A stretch of DNA of 64,000 nt from Schistosoma haematobium (Eukaryota; Platyhelminthes; Trematoda; Strigeidida; Schistosomatidae). The position numbers were made by a program, and so were the translations under genes. The notes below the pieces were generated by a model. It saw only the letters and a program-made list of their open reading frames with translations, made no database searches and was not told the DNA's origin. Where the stretch lies: positions 5,906,950-5,970,949 of the forward strand of contig NC_067200.1 in assembly GCF_000699445.3 (NCBI RefSeq). The letters run 5' to 3'. This document shows, piece by piece, positions 29,100 to 42,030 of the stretch (position 1 is the first letter of the stretch; the number at the start of each line of letters is the position of its first letter).

Positions 29100-32000
29100 A
29101 CTTGGGTTCATATTTTCCTGTCAACTATCTCCAAACCCCAGTTTACGACCGTGTCCTGTTCCTCAAAAATCCAGTTATCTATGGAAACGTTAACAAACAA
29201 TACATTTTCCTTCATATTTCTCTACAATCGCTTACGGCTTTGGGGTAAATTGGTAAAAATTACAATCACTTCAATGATTTGTGGGGATTTATGTGAATAT
29301 CATAATGTCTAATAACTATGATAATGCATTTACACCAAGTCCACAACCTCAAACTGAATTCATATATTACCATTAAAGTAGTCAGGACACCAAAAGCATG
29401 GTCCTAAATACCCCATACAGATCACTTGGCGAAATGTCGGAAATCAGGGACGACAGCGTACCAAAATAATGTTTTTGTTTTACGTTATATACATCAAAGT
29501 CTAATAGGACCAAGCACTAAAAACAGTATGCACCTTACGAAATAGAGATAACATTGCGAAGAAATAAAAAAGAGAACATGGTCTTAAAATAGGATAAACG
29601 TAAAATGATGATTCATCATATAAGGTACAGTTCGTATAACAATAGAACGGAAGACTTCTTACGGTTAAGTGGGTTCTCCCTACTTTTATGGAGGAAGTAG
29701 GAAAAATTTCCGCCGGTGACCTCAATTATGAACTGTTTCTGAAGACGTCTCAAGCCAATGAATTGCATTATCTGTAATACCAACTACAGAATATTGTTGG
29801 GCCTGTAGATGTCAATCCTACGGAAATATTTCTCATACTAAGAAACTAAATTATAAAATGATCGTGTCTATGCTTATCCAACCACTTCAGGCATAAGAAA
29901 GTGTGGAAGGCGTTTAGACAACACCCTCAAGACACCGATGTAAGTTAACTACAACTTAGCCAATGTACCAGCTTCATGATCTCATTGCTTTGCTTGGTAA
30001 TTGAGAAAATTACGGTCGGTAATGCAGGTCTGTTGGCGTATGTTAATCTTCCCTAGTGCCCTTTATCTCTTGAGAAGGCAGCATCGATAGAACTACTTGG
30101 TCACACGAAGGCATCTCACTGTCGTCCACCATAAATCAGTGGTACATATTCGCCGTCCAACCTTAATTACTATATTTTCGAACTAGTAACTACCCAACCG
30201 ACTTAATCATCAGTGTACAAGGAAGGCACTGGTGTCTCACGCTACGTCAAAGACCAATTCTCCAGTATAAGCGCGACAGCTAGTACATCCAGGTCGCTTG
30301 AAAGGACAGGAAAGCGTTAAATTCACCACAACTTTATGAGGATTTAAGCCACCAAACAATGCATCTAACTACATATACACCAGTGCGCCCGACAACTAGT
30401 GACAAACAATAGCATGAGTTGTCTAGTTCGATTTGATTCAGTTGGGAACCAGATGTCAGGCCACTACAAATGTTGACAACCATCTAGCCACAATTTTAAT
30501 AGCAACCAAGTTGCTTTTAAGAGCGACGACATACGCCTTCGGAAACTAGCTCAAGGACTCCTTTCGGAACATGACATTTTTGCAATGAACTCAGAAAACC
30601 GATGTGATAAGTTAGCCAACTCCCAAAGACATAAGGCCACTCACAATAAGTCTGAAATTGTTAACTTCTCGGCTATGGTAATGTTACATACCTCACAAAG
30701 CTGTGCCTACATTAGCTGATTATAAAAAGGGAATACGAACTATTTCGTTCACTTGATTTCTCGACTTCGCACCTCTGCGAAACGAGCCACTCAGTGCATT
30801 GATAACTTGCTCAGGTCATGAAACGGCCGTGCAGTATACGAACTTTTACGTAGCTAACCCCTCTACCAATTGATGCAAAGATTTAGAATAACAGTTGACT
30901 TTTCGAGATAAGCATGAAGTACGTCTTTTTATAGGTAACAGGAAGGTAGCCGTTTCCCGAAACTTCATATTGACTGCGTAGGTAGTGAGCCAACTACATA
31001 TTTCAATACGCAACAACTAGCACGAGAACGCCATTTAACAACAAATCAATATAATGAACTAAGTTCATAAGACTATTATTCAACAAACTTCTGTATTTAT
31101 ATATTTATGTTTGGTGTAAACCAAGATAAACAGAAAAACAAAACTCCTCGATCTCGTAGTCTGTAAGGAAAATAGTCGTGTGACAATGCTTTACAAATAT
31201 CAGACCCGGAGTACATTAACCGACCTTCTTAAGGACATCAACAATCGACATTATACTAGCCTGATCAACACCGAGATAAGCCTCGATGACAGCCCCCGGT
31301 ATGAATCCATCGGTTTTCGCGGAATCATTACAGGACATTGTATGGACCCTTGTTGTAGTCAGTCTGGAAGGCAAAAAGAATCGTGTGACAATGCTTTGCA
31401 AACTTCAGACTCATTAAATCAGCTAATATTAAACCGACATATTTACGGACACCAACAATCATCATAGAACTAACCTAGTCGTCACTCAGACAAGCTTCAA
31501 CCGGCAGTCTTTCATCAGTCGGTATTACCGCAAAACGGGATAATCTTCACAGGACATTGTGTGGATCCAGGTTATACCGGGACTTCATGAATACGCTCCG
31601 CAATGAGTGTCACAGCAGGCTTGAAAAACCAACAACTTGTCTTTCACATTGAGAAGCTATTTTCCGAAAGTTGACTAAGTAACTGCGTAAGGAGAAAACA
31701 ATTAGTTTTCGGTCGACTCAGAGACATTGTAAATCATGTTATCATAGGATTGACAGATTGTGAAGTTACATCATGTGACCAACGAATTTCATTACTTACC
31801 ATTCGAACATAGTTGCCTGGAAAATAAACAAAATTACAAGAGTAATGATAATGATTTAAGCATATTAGGTGAGGAATACATGAAACAAACACTACATACA
31901 TCTTCAGACATCTCCAAGTCAACGTAGCGCATTTTCACACGGTGGGTTCTAACCGTGCTGTGGAATCCCACTGAAAATTACGCTCTGGAAACGGAGAATA

Positions 32001-32984
32001 ATCATCACTCCCATGCAATCAAACAAAACTACCACGTACTTAACATACTTCCCGCGCAACTGCGTCATGCTGCACGCCACAACACACAGTTATATATATA
32101 CACTTCTTACAATGTACACAAACAAAAACAAGGAAATGTATACGACTGCATGTTCAATATAATGCATTTTATTGAAGGAGCATATTTTATTAATTTCCAT
32201 AACTCATGAATAAACATAGTCAAAATCAAATGCTGATCATGAATATCAATGCTTATATTATTAACAATATATATTCAAAGTATTTTTTGGAGGGCATTAT
32301 CAGGGAAGTAATCTTCATGCAATAGAACGATGTTGAATTGGTGAAATGGGACTGACGTAGAGTGTACATTGAAGCTAAAATATTAACCATTTAAAAATCA
32401 CCAATGTCGTTTGGAAGTTGCAAGGTTGTGATTCACAAACTCTTCATATAACCGTATATCTACGGTTACTTAAGATAGTCTTTTCAACTCCACATAAATT
32501 GCACCAGACAAATATGTTCCTATTTGTGTTAAATTGGTGTCCTTGATACACTGAAGTCTGATATCTCGTGGATTCTGTGGTTTTCAAACCCTGTGATTCA
32601 CCGTGACCATATATAAAATGACGATGTCCTCTGGTTTGCCCAAATATTGGTATTTTCTTTGAATTCCTAATGGAAGTATATCTGCAGTTTTAGAAATTCA
32701 GGGTTGAGTACATGTGAGTCCCTGTTTGAAGTACGATATTAGTATGCTCGTATTTATACTTGACGTCCAAAAAACTCCAAGTCCTTTAACTTATGTCTTT
32801 AAATAAGTCTATAAAAAAGTATTTTTGTTGGTCCTTGCCATTTTAAATTCAAATTCTGCTAAGATATTTATTGAATTTTATAAATTCCGAGATCATACTT
32901 GACTGAATAAACAAACTTTGATTATTCCACAAAAGGTGACCAAATGATAGTGTTGAGGTAAGTAAATACCCAAAATCAATAGCT
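29100..32984. repeat. GC-richer intergenic material, partly retroelement-like
   Basis: From about 29700 G+C rises and A/T intron character is lost. No protein is recognised. It includes a degenerate duplication of ~205 bases (31176-31585) and ends just before a Gypsy protease/RT fragment, so part of it may be non-coding, gag or LTR sequence of that element; that is inference only. 32220-32980 is A/T-rich and featureless. Confidence 0.35.
31176..31585. repeat. two diverged tandem copies, period ~205 bp
   Basis: TCGTGTGACAATGCTTTACAAA (31176) recurs as TCGTGTGACAATGCTTTGCAAA (31381), and ATTACAGGACATTGTATGGACCC recurs as TTCACAGGACATTGTGTGGATCC ~230 bases later; ACATCAACAATCGACATTATACTAGCC and ACACCAACAATCATCATAGAACTAACC also correspond. 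Confidence 0.7.
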
Positions 32985-33720
32985 ATGTAGGTCTCCGACA
33001 TTTACGCGAACTCATTCACTGGATCTTCGTTGTTACAAATGTTTCAATGACAATCGCTGGTATGAATCTGCTTCAACATCATAATCTACTCATCGACATG
33101 CGCAAATAGACGGAAAATACTTAGTTATCTGTTTGTGTACTTCTTATTCTGGTTTAAGATTATCCCCAATCACAGTAAGGCACATGACTGACCCGTACTA
33201 TCAACAAATACTCCATGAGTACCCTGAGATATACCAAACGAAACCGAAATTGCTATGTGTAAGCAGCGATGTTACACGTTTCGTCACGACTACAAGACCA
33301 TCTAAATTCTCGAAAGCGCGCCGACTAGCTCCCGAAAAGCTGAGGTTGGCTAAAAACAAATTCGACCATATGAAAGACTTAGTAATCATTCGGCCATCAA
33401 ACAGCACATAGGCATCTCCCTTGCACATGGTCCCTTAAAAAGGATAGCAACGATTGGGGTCCAACAAAAGACGATTGAATGTGAAAACCATTTCTGATCA
33501 TTGCCCATTGCCTCACGTTCACGGTTCGGCAGCTACCTTGAGAGGTACAACTATTTTCTTAATATTCGAGTCAATTCAACCGTATGACCGAATTCCCATA
33601 TCTGCTGACGGCATTCCTAAAATCTCTATCATCATTCCCTTATGTCTCTACGAGATTTTGCGCATGCCTTTCGGCTCAAGAAATGCTACCCAAACATGTT
33701 TCATACGACTAACTGGGAAT
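32985..33720 (+). mobile_element. Gypsy (CsRn1/Boudicca-type) pol fragment
   Basis: Reads the end of an aspartic protease (WIFVVTNVSMTIAGMNLL, HHNLLID) and, after stops, the RT N-terminal region: FSKARRLAPEKLRLAKNKF, IIRPSNS, ASPLHMVP, RRLNVKTI, CPLPHV, AATLRGTTIF, LRMPFGSRNATQT. The order is that of CsRn1-type Gypsy elements such as Boudicca. Stops and frameshifts are frequent and the RT is cut off at ~33720 by a CR1-like LINE. Confidence 0.82.
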
Positions 33721-35820
33721 TATTTACAGATGACTCACTGGAAAACACTACTGATGTTATCACTTGTTACCTTAAATTCTGTTTTGATATTTGTTGTCCT
33801 AATGAAACCATTTTTGTAAGTTTTGATCGACTTACATCTTCACAACTAAAACGACTACGGAGGATGAAAGAAAGAATGTACAAGGAGAAGAACTCTAATG
33901 AAGTTCGTAAACTAAATGGTCTGATAAACCTAGAGATTAGACGTCTCAACTGTATGTTTGCTCAAAAACTCTTGTCTTGCAAAAACTCTCCAAGTATGTG
34001 GAAATTGTTTAAAGAACTTTCAGGTGACAGACAGTTTAGAAGCGATAACCAGCTGAATGTTCGTGACTTAAATAAGTCTTTTGTACGTCAGTCATCTGAT
34101 GTGATGCTCCCTCTATCCATGGGTCTAAAAAAGCTGTTTTCCTACTTTCACCGAAACTGATGTACGACGATATCTCCAGTCGCTTAATTCATCTCGATGT
34201 TTGGGACCTGATGGTATCCCAAACATCCTTTTTAAAAAATGTGCTGACGTTCTATGTTATCCGTTCACAACTATATTTAACAGATCCTTCTCATCTAATC
34301 TCATACCGAAAATGTGGAGAAAGATGAAGATAATTCCTGCACCCAAGAAAGAATTTGGTGATAAGAATGTAAAATTTAGACCTATTGCAATAACTTCACC
34401 CTTCCTCAAAACCATGGAAAAATTATTAATACTTCCACTTCAGCCTGCGATAATAGAGCATACTGACCCATACCAGTTTGCATACAGGCGCAAAAGAAGC
34501 ACTTTAGGTGCTGTTGCAGTTCTGCATCACAATATAGTGTTCAACTTAGAAAAGGGTAAGAAGTATGTTCGATGTGCTTTTCTGGACTATACTTCAGCTT
34601 TTGACTCTATACCAAGACAGCATTTACTTAATAAGTTAATCAGCGTCAACACTGACAGCTGGATAACCAACTGGCTATGTTCCTACCTCTCTGGAAGGAA
34701 ACAGTACACTGTGTTTGGAGGAAAGTGTTCAGAGTCTCTACTGTCTCATGAAGGTGTACCACAAGGAGTTGTTCTTTCACCTCTTCTATTCTCTTTTTTT
34801 CTGCATGACCTGCCATCTTCCACTGAAAACACTTTTGTGAAATATGCGGATGATCTCACTGTATGTATGCCTATATCTTCCTCTTTACATCCCATAGAAA
34901 TGAATGAGTTTTTGTCTCGTATTGATTGTTGGTCTGTTGGTAATGGTCTCATACTTAATCCGTCTAAATGTCAAGCTGTTAACTTTAGCATGAGACATGA
35001 ACGGAATATAAACACTATTTTGAGATCCCATAATGCTTGTACCATCGGAGACTCTTTGATAAACTTGGTGTCGAAGGTCAATTATCTTGGTGTCACCTTT
35101 TCCTCTGATCTGTCTTGGTCTTCCCACGTTTTATTGTTATCGAAGAAGGTTTTCCGTCTGACCTACTACATAAAGAGATTGCATGCTCTTGGAATTACTC
35201 GTCATTTACTCTTACAATTTGTCAATTCTTGCATATTACCTATTATTCTTTACTGTTCTTCATTATTCTTTCCCGGGCTTTTGAGAAAAGACTTCGCTGT
35301 ATTGCGAAGAGTGCTGAAGGCAGTCAGCAAGATGTGTGGTGAATCTTTGAGGTCATAATTAAAATGGTTGTTGATAGACATTTAAAATCATGCAAACTCC
35401 TGGCAGGTGTTATTTTATCGGATACTACCCATCCCCTTCACTCTTATCTTTCTCCTTGTATATCTTCTGGTAGAACGAGACATAATTACATTAGAATCCA
35501 TGCACGCAAGGAAAAGTATAAAAGTTCTATAATACCTTACCTAGCAAATATGCTCTGTGACAAACAGGTTGTTAGAATTAACCTAGTCAATAACTTGCAT
35601 TCTTAACATGTCTTTGATTTTAAAAAGTTTGTACAGTTTTTTGGTTTCTTTTTTTGGTTTTTCTTTTTTTAAAAAAAACCTTTTTTTAATTTCTTTTTGT
35701 ATTTGTTACTGCCTTTTTGTTCGTTGTTCAGTAAGTAACTTGTTGGAATACCCTGTGCTGAGAATTCTATATTGTACCAAAATATAATATTGAATAAAGC
35801 CATTAATAATAATAATAATC
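33716..35820 (+). mobile_element. CR1-like LINE, 5'-truncated, RT domain nearly intact
   Basis: A pre-RT region (TNWELFTDDSLENTTDVIT, MKERMYKEKNSNEVRKL) is separated by one frameshift near 34130 from a long RT frame (34140-35357): GPDGIPNILFKK, FRPIAITS, QFAYRRKRST, FLDYTSAFDSIP, EGVPQGVVLSP, KYADDLTV, LNPSKCQAVNF, VNYLGVTFSSDLSWSSH. The YADD catalytic site is present. After a TAA the C-terminal region continues in another frame (HLKSCKLLAGVILSD). Ends with AATAAAG and (AAT)n at 35805-35819, as CR1/SR1-type LINEs often do. Two or three disabling changes only, so relatively young. Confidence 0.88.
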
Positions 35821-36485
35821 TTTAATGAATATGGATCTAAACTCCTACGCGAACAGGCTAGCAAACGCAACGCGCTCAGTTAGATGTTTCCAGTCGATCC
35901 CAATCAACTGACGTTTCTGTTCAACTTGCCTCACGATATAATTTGTGTCACTGAGTGAAAAATACGAAAACCTTTTTTCCAAGTCTATTTAAGTGTGTTT
36001 ATTATTTTAAAAAATTGAAAGAAACAATCTTTGCAAAATGTTTTCAAGCAGTCGCATATGATGTACACTCATATCAGGTTTTGTTCTCAAGTTTTGCTTC
36101 CTTACGCAAGTACGACTGCATTTTGATGTACACTTACACTTCCTTTTTTTCCTCTTTAAGACGGCTGGGAGAGACGAAAAACCGACGAATAATGCGGTGA
36201 ATATAGTTTTTCATTGTTCATTTTTTATTGCTATATTGTATCACGTGGTCCCACACGAAAGATAAAGACGACCAGATGCTGCGGAGCACAGCAAGCTATC
36301 AGAAGTGTTTAACTCTCTACAAGCTACACCCCATTAGGAGTGAGCCGTAGCAGTAAATGAATCCCTGTTTTCAACACTAGTTTTACTTGAAACATCCTAG
36401 CTGGTGGCGCACAGTCACGCATCCGCACCAGATCACGAGTTAGCACGTCGTGCTACTCATCCTTCACAACTGTTAGTTAGCTTCG
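35821..36485. other. intergenic, unassigned
   Basis: Mixed A/T- and G/C-rich sequence after the CR1 element. Could hold the continuation of the interrupted Gypsy element, but I could not recognise further pol motifs. Confidence 0.3.
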
Positions 36486-36489
36486 AATA

Positions 36490-36740
36490 AAATTTATTTG
36501 CTTACTCAGGCTTGTTACCCCTCGTCGAGGAGAATAGGCCACCCACTGGTATTCTCCAGCCAACTCTTACCTGGATAATCCATTCCAGTTTTTTCCAGTT
36601 GCTATACATCCTTTTCGTGTCTCCCACCAATCCTCGGTGTAGTCTGTTCTCTGGCCTTCCTGCTTTCCGTTTCCATTAGTGATTCAAAGTTAGCGCTTGC
36701 CTTGTGATGTAGTTTGGTGATTTCCGTAATGTATGTCCCA
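36490..36740 (-). mobile_element. RTE LINE group C, 3' fragment
   Basis: Minus strand: [20 protein letters not shown], then RKAGRPENRLHR, NSNWKKLEW, GWRIPVGGLFSSTRGN, the typical RTE C-terminus, broken by stops and one frameshift. Ends at the CTCCTCGACGAGGGGTAAC tail. Confidence 0.75.
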
Positions 36741-39228
36741 TCCACTTCCCATGTATCTTCCTAATTTCCCCTCCAAGTGGAAGCTGGTTTGTTCTCTCCC
36801 ACGGTAAGTTGTTACTGATGATATACGATCGATGGACATTGAGTATCTTAGTAGACGATTGCTTATAAACTGAGCTGAAATAGCTTCGACAGAAAGGGAA
36901 ACAGCCATTTGTGTATCGGAATACATCATATAATCCTATACTTTCAGCTCTTTTTTGAACCGCTTCAATTTATACAGTTCTTTGTCCATTCACAACATAT
37001 TTACACTTGTTTTCGTCAACCTATTTGGATGCTTTTGCTCAAAAAGTACCTTAATAAAGGGGAATTTTACTAGGTGGTCATACCTTCACTATTTCACCAT
37101 AAATGACTCAATTTCAACAGGCACGGACATTGTCTGCTTTGGTTATCGCACTTTCTTTTTCTTACCCTATTTTTTCAGCCCTCTCAAGATATGTGACCGA
37201 TAACGCACATGAAACGAATGACTTCATCCAGCGCGACTAATTTTGCCTCAGATGTTTCAAAGGCATATAAGGTTATGGTTTATAGAAGCTCTCAAATTTA
37301 CGTGGATTTACTCCCAACTATCAGTCGCACGTCACAACGCAACCTCCATAAAGCGCGCCAACTGTCATATTGACAATACGGATCTCACTAATATTATTTG
37401 CATTTATATGTGAGAAGTATTATCCCCAGCACATTTACGACCAATGTGTAGAATTATGATCTACTTCGTTATTAGCACTACTCTAATCATAGACCTAATC
37501 CTAAAATTGTGGATGTCATGTCGTAACTGTCTAATTTATAAGATCTTACACAGACGTCACACCACTGTCTACACTGACTCATCGTATCGTAACAATTACC
37601 AATATATGATGGAGAACACATTCAAACTGGAGGTAACAACAACATATTTAATGAGTAGAAACAAGTTATACAGAGCGACCACGCCTGCGAAGCTGAGCCA
37701 TGCCACCCGATTGGATTCGATTCAGTTCATCCCTCCCGCCTACATCGTTGCGCATTTCCCTGCGTTATATGTTGAATGTCTATCTTTCCCAGTTGTTCCG
37801 TGTTCAGCCCTGAGGATTGTGGTTAGGACCCAATGTCGCTACACTACTCCCATGCCAGAATTAACGTGACGTTGGTTCGACACCACATCGAGTGGGACTG
37901 TCGCGCGCTGGAGGTTACCAAGAAAAATAATAAGAATCCTCCGGGTGTTGATAAGCTGAAAGATAAATCAGGAAGAAAGCGGCAGCAACTGATCAAGAAA
38001 AACATGTAGCAATTTGAAAATCTTTGGTTTTATTCTTAGCACGCAAAAAATAGAAATCCACGTGAAGATTAAGAATAAAGAATGATTTCGTGTATATATA
38101 TTTATAAATCGCCTCAAGATGCGTAGTAATAACCATTGGTTAATAACTAATAGGGAGTACAAGTATTTTGTATTTAGAAATACAAAAATATAATCAATGT
38201 TTTGTCGGTGCTGATATCGGTATTACCTTTGGTTCAAATGAGAAGGTCCACTGACGTTTATATTGGCATGCTATCCGTGTGAATTGACTTCCAAGTGCAT
38301 GTCCATTAGTAGGCTGACTGAAAGAACAAACGTATAACCATAGAAAAGAAGAATTGCAACTAGTGTTACAGTTAGTTTGTTACGTTTGATATGGTTTATT
38401 TAGTTATGGGGAGATATTCTCGACCTCATTATTACATAATCGTGATAGAATTTAGTAATGCTACCAATACATGTGAATGATTATCAAAATATTTTTTGAT
38501 ACGTGGAAGGTTATAATTATGTGAATTATAGACAGTTAGCTGAGAGGAATTAGTTAAACATGAGTGTATTCGTAAGAGACATGCTCTTGACTCAATATTA
38601 TTTAAATTCATATTCACCGACTGATGGTGCATACAAGTCAGTTGCAAGTATCGAGTTTCGCATAGGTTAGTTTGTCTTTTATGCAACTAATTTGGTAGAC
38701 CAATTCATAAACCCAAATCCGTGTAGAAATAACGACTATGATGGGTTTAGTGAAAACATGTTAAAGGCAATTCAAATGATAGTTAAATTTAAATGGCATA
38801 GATGGTATAATACGATACATGTATAAGTTATGTTAACGTATGAGTTGATCTAGTTTTTGACAAGTTAAAAAATCTTGAAAGTTTAGACGACTCGTAGAAC
38901 TACAGCTAGGAATATGATGAGTTATAATATAGACGTTTCATAAGGTGTTAGCTTAGTGACATAAACAGGTGGAAAATGTAATTGAAACTAATAACTTTCA
39001 AATAATTTTTGAATATAATATGCTTCGTCTGTAAACAACACACTTTCAGAGTAGTATGTTGTAATAAAAAGCTATTAAATATTTCTCATACCAAGAACGC
39101 TTTGGGAGAGTTTCATATAAAATATATACGGCTAGTCTAAGCGAAACTATATACCAGTTAAGAAGCATCAAAAAAGGTAAAACACCGAGCAAAAAAGCTA
39201 AACTCGCCTGGATTACTTCTGTTATTTA
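36741..39228. other. intergenic, unassigned; GC-richer piece at 37640-37930
   Basis: No gene recognised. The 37640-37930 piece (ATGCCACCCGATTGGATTCGATTCAG and flanks) is GC-richer and looks like the GC-rich parts of LTR elements, but I cannot identify a terminal repeat. The remainder is A/T-rich. Confidence 0.35.
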
Positions 39229-39230
39229 GA

Positions 39231-41640
39231 CTATTGAATAGATTTGACATATATAGGAGCATTTGTGACAAGTAGTAATGATTTAAAAGCAACCAAATTA
39301 AACACGTAGTATTCCAACCACTTCCTCAATGTGTGTGATGCCAATGACAATGTTACTTGGTTGATTCGGAACAAATGGGCCAGTTCATCTGGGAAGTCTG
39401 TATCGTGCAGCTGCATCCTAGATGTCCACCGTATCCCGTGCTTCCCTTCAGATGTTGACGTCTTCATGATCCAGTCGATCACCAGGAGAAAGAGACAGGG
39501 TGAGAGTAAGCACCCCTGCCTGACACCGGTCTTTATTTCGAACGAGTTTGTCAGCTGTCCTCCATGTACGATTTTGCAGTTTAATCCATCATAGGAATTC
39601 TGCATGATATTGACTATCTTCTGAGGCACGCCGTAGTGTCGAAGAAGCTTTTATAGTGTTGTTCTGTCCGCGCTACCGAATGCTTATTCGTTGTCAATGA
39701 AGTTGATGTAGAGTGATGAATTCCATCCAATTGATTGTTCCACAATGATCCGTAGAGTTGCAATTTGGTCCGTACGCGATCTATCCTTACGGAATCCTGA
39801 CTGTTGGTCTCGAAGTTGGGCGTCAACGGAGTCCTTCATTCTGTCTAACAATATCCTGTTGAAGACTTTTACTGGTATTGAGAGGAGAGTGATTCCCCTG
39901 TAGTAGTCGCAGTTGCTGGGATCGCCTTTCTTTCGTGTTTTGACCAGAAGTCCTTCTTTCCAATATGTTGGTACCTGTTCCTCATCCTAAATCTTATTGA
40001 AGAGAATGTGGAGTATCCTTGCAGTTACTGCTACGTCTGCTTTCAATGCCTCTGCTGGAATGTTGTCTGTTCCTGCTGCTTTGTAACTCTTGATTTGTCT
40101 GATGGCCATGCTGATTTCTTCAATTGTTGGTGGGCCAACATCGATTGGGAGGTCTGTGGGTGCTGGTTCGATGTTGAGTGGGTTCAATGGAGCTGGTCGA
40201 TTCAAGAGTTCTTTGAAGTGTTCTATCCACCTGTTTCGTTGTTCTTGAATGTTGGTGATTACCTCGCCTTACTTGCTTTTCACTGGTCGTTCTGGTTTGC
40301 GGCGATTTCCAGAGAGTTTCTTTGTCGTGTCATACAATTGTCTCATGTTTCCTTCTCTTGCAGCCTTTTCCGACGTCATTGCTAAATCTTCCACATATTT
40401 ACGTTTGTCGGTTCTGATGCTCCTCTTCACTTGTTTGTTTACTTCTGTGTATTCAGCTTGTGCCTTGGTTTTTTCTGCTCTTGCTTGACTGGTATTGATT
40501 ACTGCCTTCTTGTTCCTCCTTTTGTGAATCTTATCCAGTGTATCAACAGTGATCCATTCCTTGTGATGGTGCTTCTTGTGGCCCAGAACCTCATGACATG
40601 TTGAAGTGATTGCTTCTTTGATCCTCTTCCAGTTGCTCTCCACAGTAGATCCTTTTCTTTTGAGTAGATCATGAAAGGTCTGGAAATTATCGCTGAAGGC
40701 TATCTTGAATTTGTTGAGTTTGTCAGTATCCCGAAGAAAAGCCGTATTAAACGTTTGTGCTATTGTTCGTCTCGTTGTCCAGCGTTTCTTGAGTTTCAGT
40801 TTCATCTTGGCGACCAGCAAATGATGATCTGATGCTATATCAGCTCCTCTCTTGGTTCTCACGTCTTCCATCGTCCTCCTGAACTTTTTGTTGATGCAGA
40901 TATGATCAATTTGGTTTTGCGTGGTGTGATCCGGTGAAGTCCATGTTGTTTTTGAGAATGCGTTTATGTGGGAATATGGTGCCGCCTATGACCAGCTTAT
41001 TGAAGGCACATAGGTTTGCAAATCTCTCATCATTGTCGTTCTTTTCTTCCAGTCCTTGTTGTCCCATGATATCTTCATATTTGGTATTGTCCATTCCGAC
41101 TTTGGCGTTTAAATCTCCCATCAGAATGATGAGACCCTTTCCTGAGCACTTCGCTATGATTGATTGCATCCTCTCATAGAACTGATCTTCATTGTCGTCG
41201 TAGCTATCATTGGTGGGTGCATAATATTGGATAATATTCATTGTGGCACCCTCCTTCTTTGTTTTGAAGGATACTTTGATTATTCTTGGTGCACGAAATT
41301 CCCATCCTATATGTGGATTGCGTGCTTATTTGGAGAGCATCAGAACAACTCCAAGGGTGTGTAGAGTATTTTCTCTTTCATGACCGGAGTACAGAAGCAT
41401 CTCTCCCATATCTAGCCTTTGCTGTCCAGTTTAAGTCCAATGGGTTTCTCTGACTACAAGTCCTGCAGATTTGTATCTCATCACTTCCTCAGCCATTTGA
41501 TTGGTCCACCCAGTCTTCCACATTGTCCGGATGTTCCATGTCCTGTAAAAGTTGTTGCTCTTGTTGTTAAAAGAGGTATTGGTTTCATGACTTCCGAAGA
41601 ATATTGGCTTTCACCATGAGGCGTCATAATTCTTCTGAAT
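39231..41640 (-). mobile_element. RTE LINE group C, near full-length at 5' side, 3'-truncated
   Basis: From right to left on the minus strand: AP-endonuclease start (TWNIRTMWKTGW, GEMLLYSGHE, VVLMLSK), YYAPTNDSYDD, MGDLNAKVGMDNT, DIASDHHLLVAKMKLKLKKRW, a linker rich in Lys, then RT (AAGTDNIPAEALKADV, FEIKTGVRQGCLLSP). The catalytic FADD box has decayed to FPDE and the sequence diverges after ~39290, so the RT C-terminus and the usual 3' end are missing. Many stops and frameshifts. Confidence 0.85.
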
Positions 41641-41699
41641 AAAGATCCTTCAACACGGAGGACAGGGTTTAGATGGTTTAATTTATTTATTCTGGTTAA

Positions 41700-42030
41700 C
41701 GTTTTTTATTAAGGGTTGTTCTATGGGAATGTGAGTCCCCGAACTAATCTCGTGGCTCGCCGTTGGATACTTTCTAAAGTGTCCTCATCCTTTTGCAGTG
41801 AGGGAGGAAATAATACGTTTTCATACTCTAAATGGGGACGAATAAAACTGTTGAAGATTATGTGGAAAGTTCTTCCATCAAACTGGCCAAAAATGCGCTT
41901 CAATGTTACCAACGCAAGGTTTGGTCTAAAGGCATCTTGTTACAGATGGCGTAGGACTTCAAATCATAGGGTACCAGCACTTTTAAATCTCTTTTAGATG
42001 GGAGTCGCCTAAGTTGCAGCTGTTTTATTT
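41700..42030 (-). mobile_element. CR1/Jockey-like LINE, 3' piece of a split copy
   Basis: Minus strand: RDLKVLVPYDLKSYAICNK.. then MVTLKRIFGQFDGRTFH, SFIRPHLEYENVLFPPSL, TLESIQRRATRLVRGL, the C-terminal RT region of CR1/Jockey-type elements. Its 5' continuation is at 43816-44050, on the other side of an RTE insertion. Confidence 0.75.

Noticed and set aside
35955..37203. Short Phe/Ser-rich open frames as secreted peptides
   Set aside because: Low complexity, no conserved features, in repeat-rich intergenic DNA.
37444..37869. 141-codon + strand open frame
   Set aside because: No similarity to a known protein, lies in GC-richer repeat-like sequence with no splice partners; chance frame is the simplest explanation.
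40008..41364. Several + strand open frames, up to 125 codons
   Set aside because: Antisense shadows of the RTE endonuclease and RT region.
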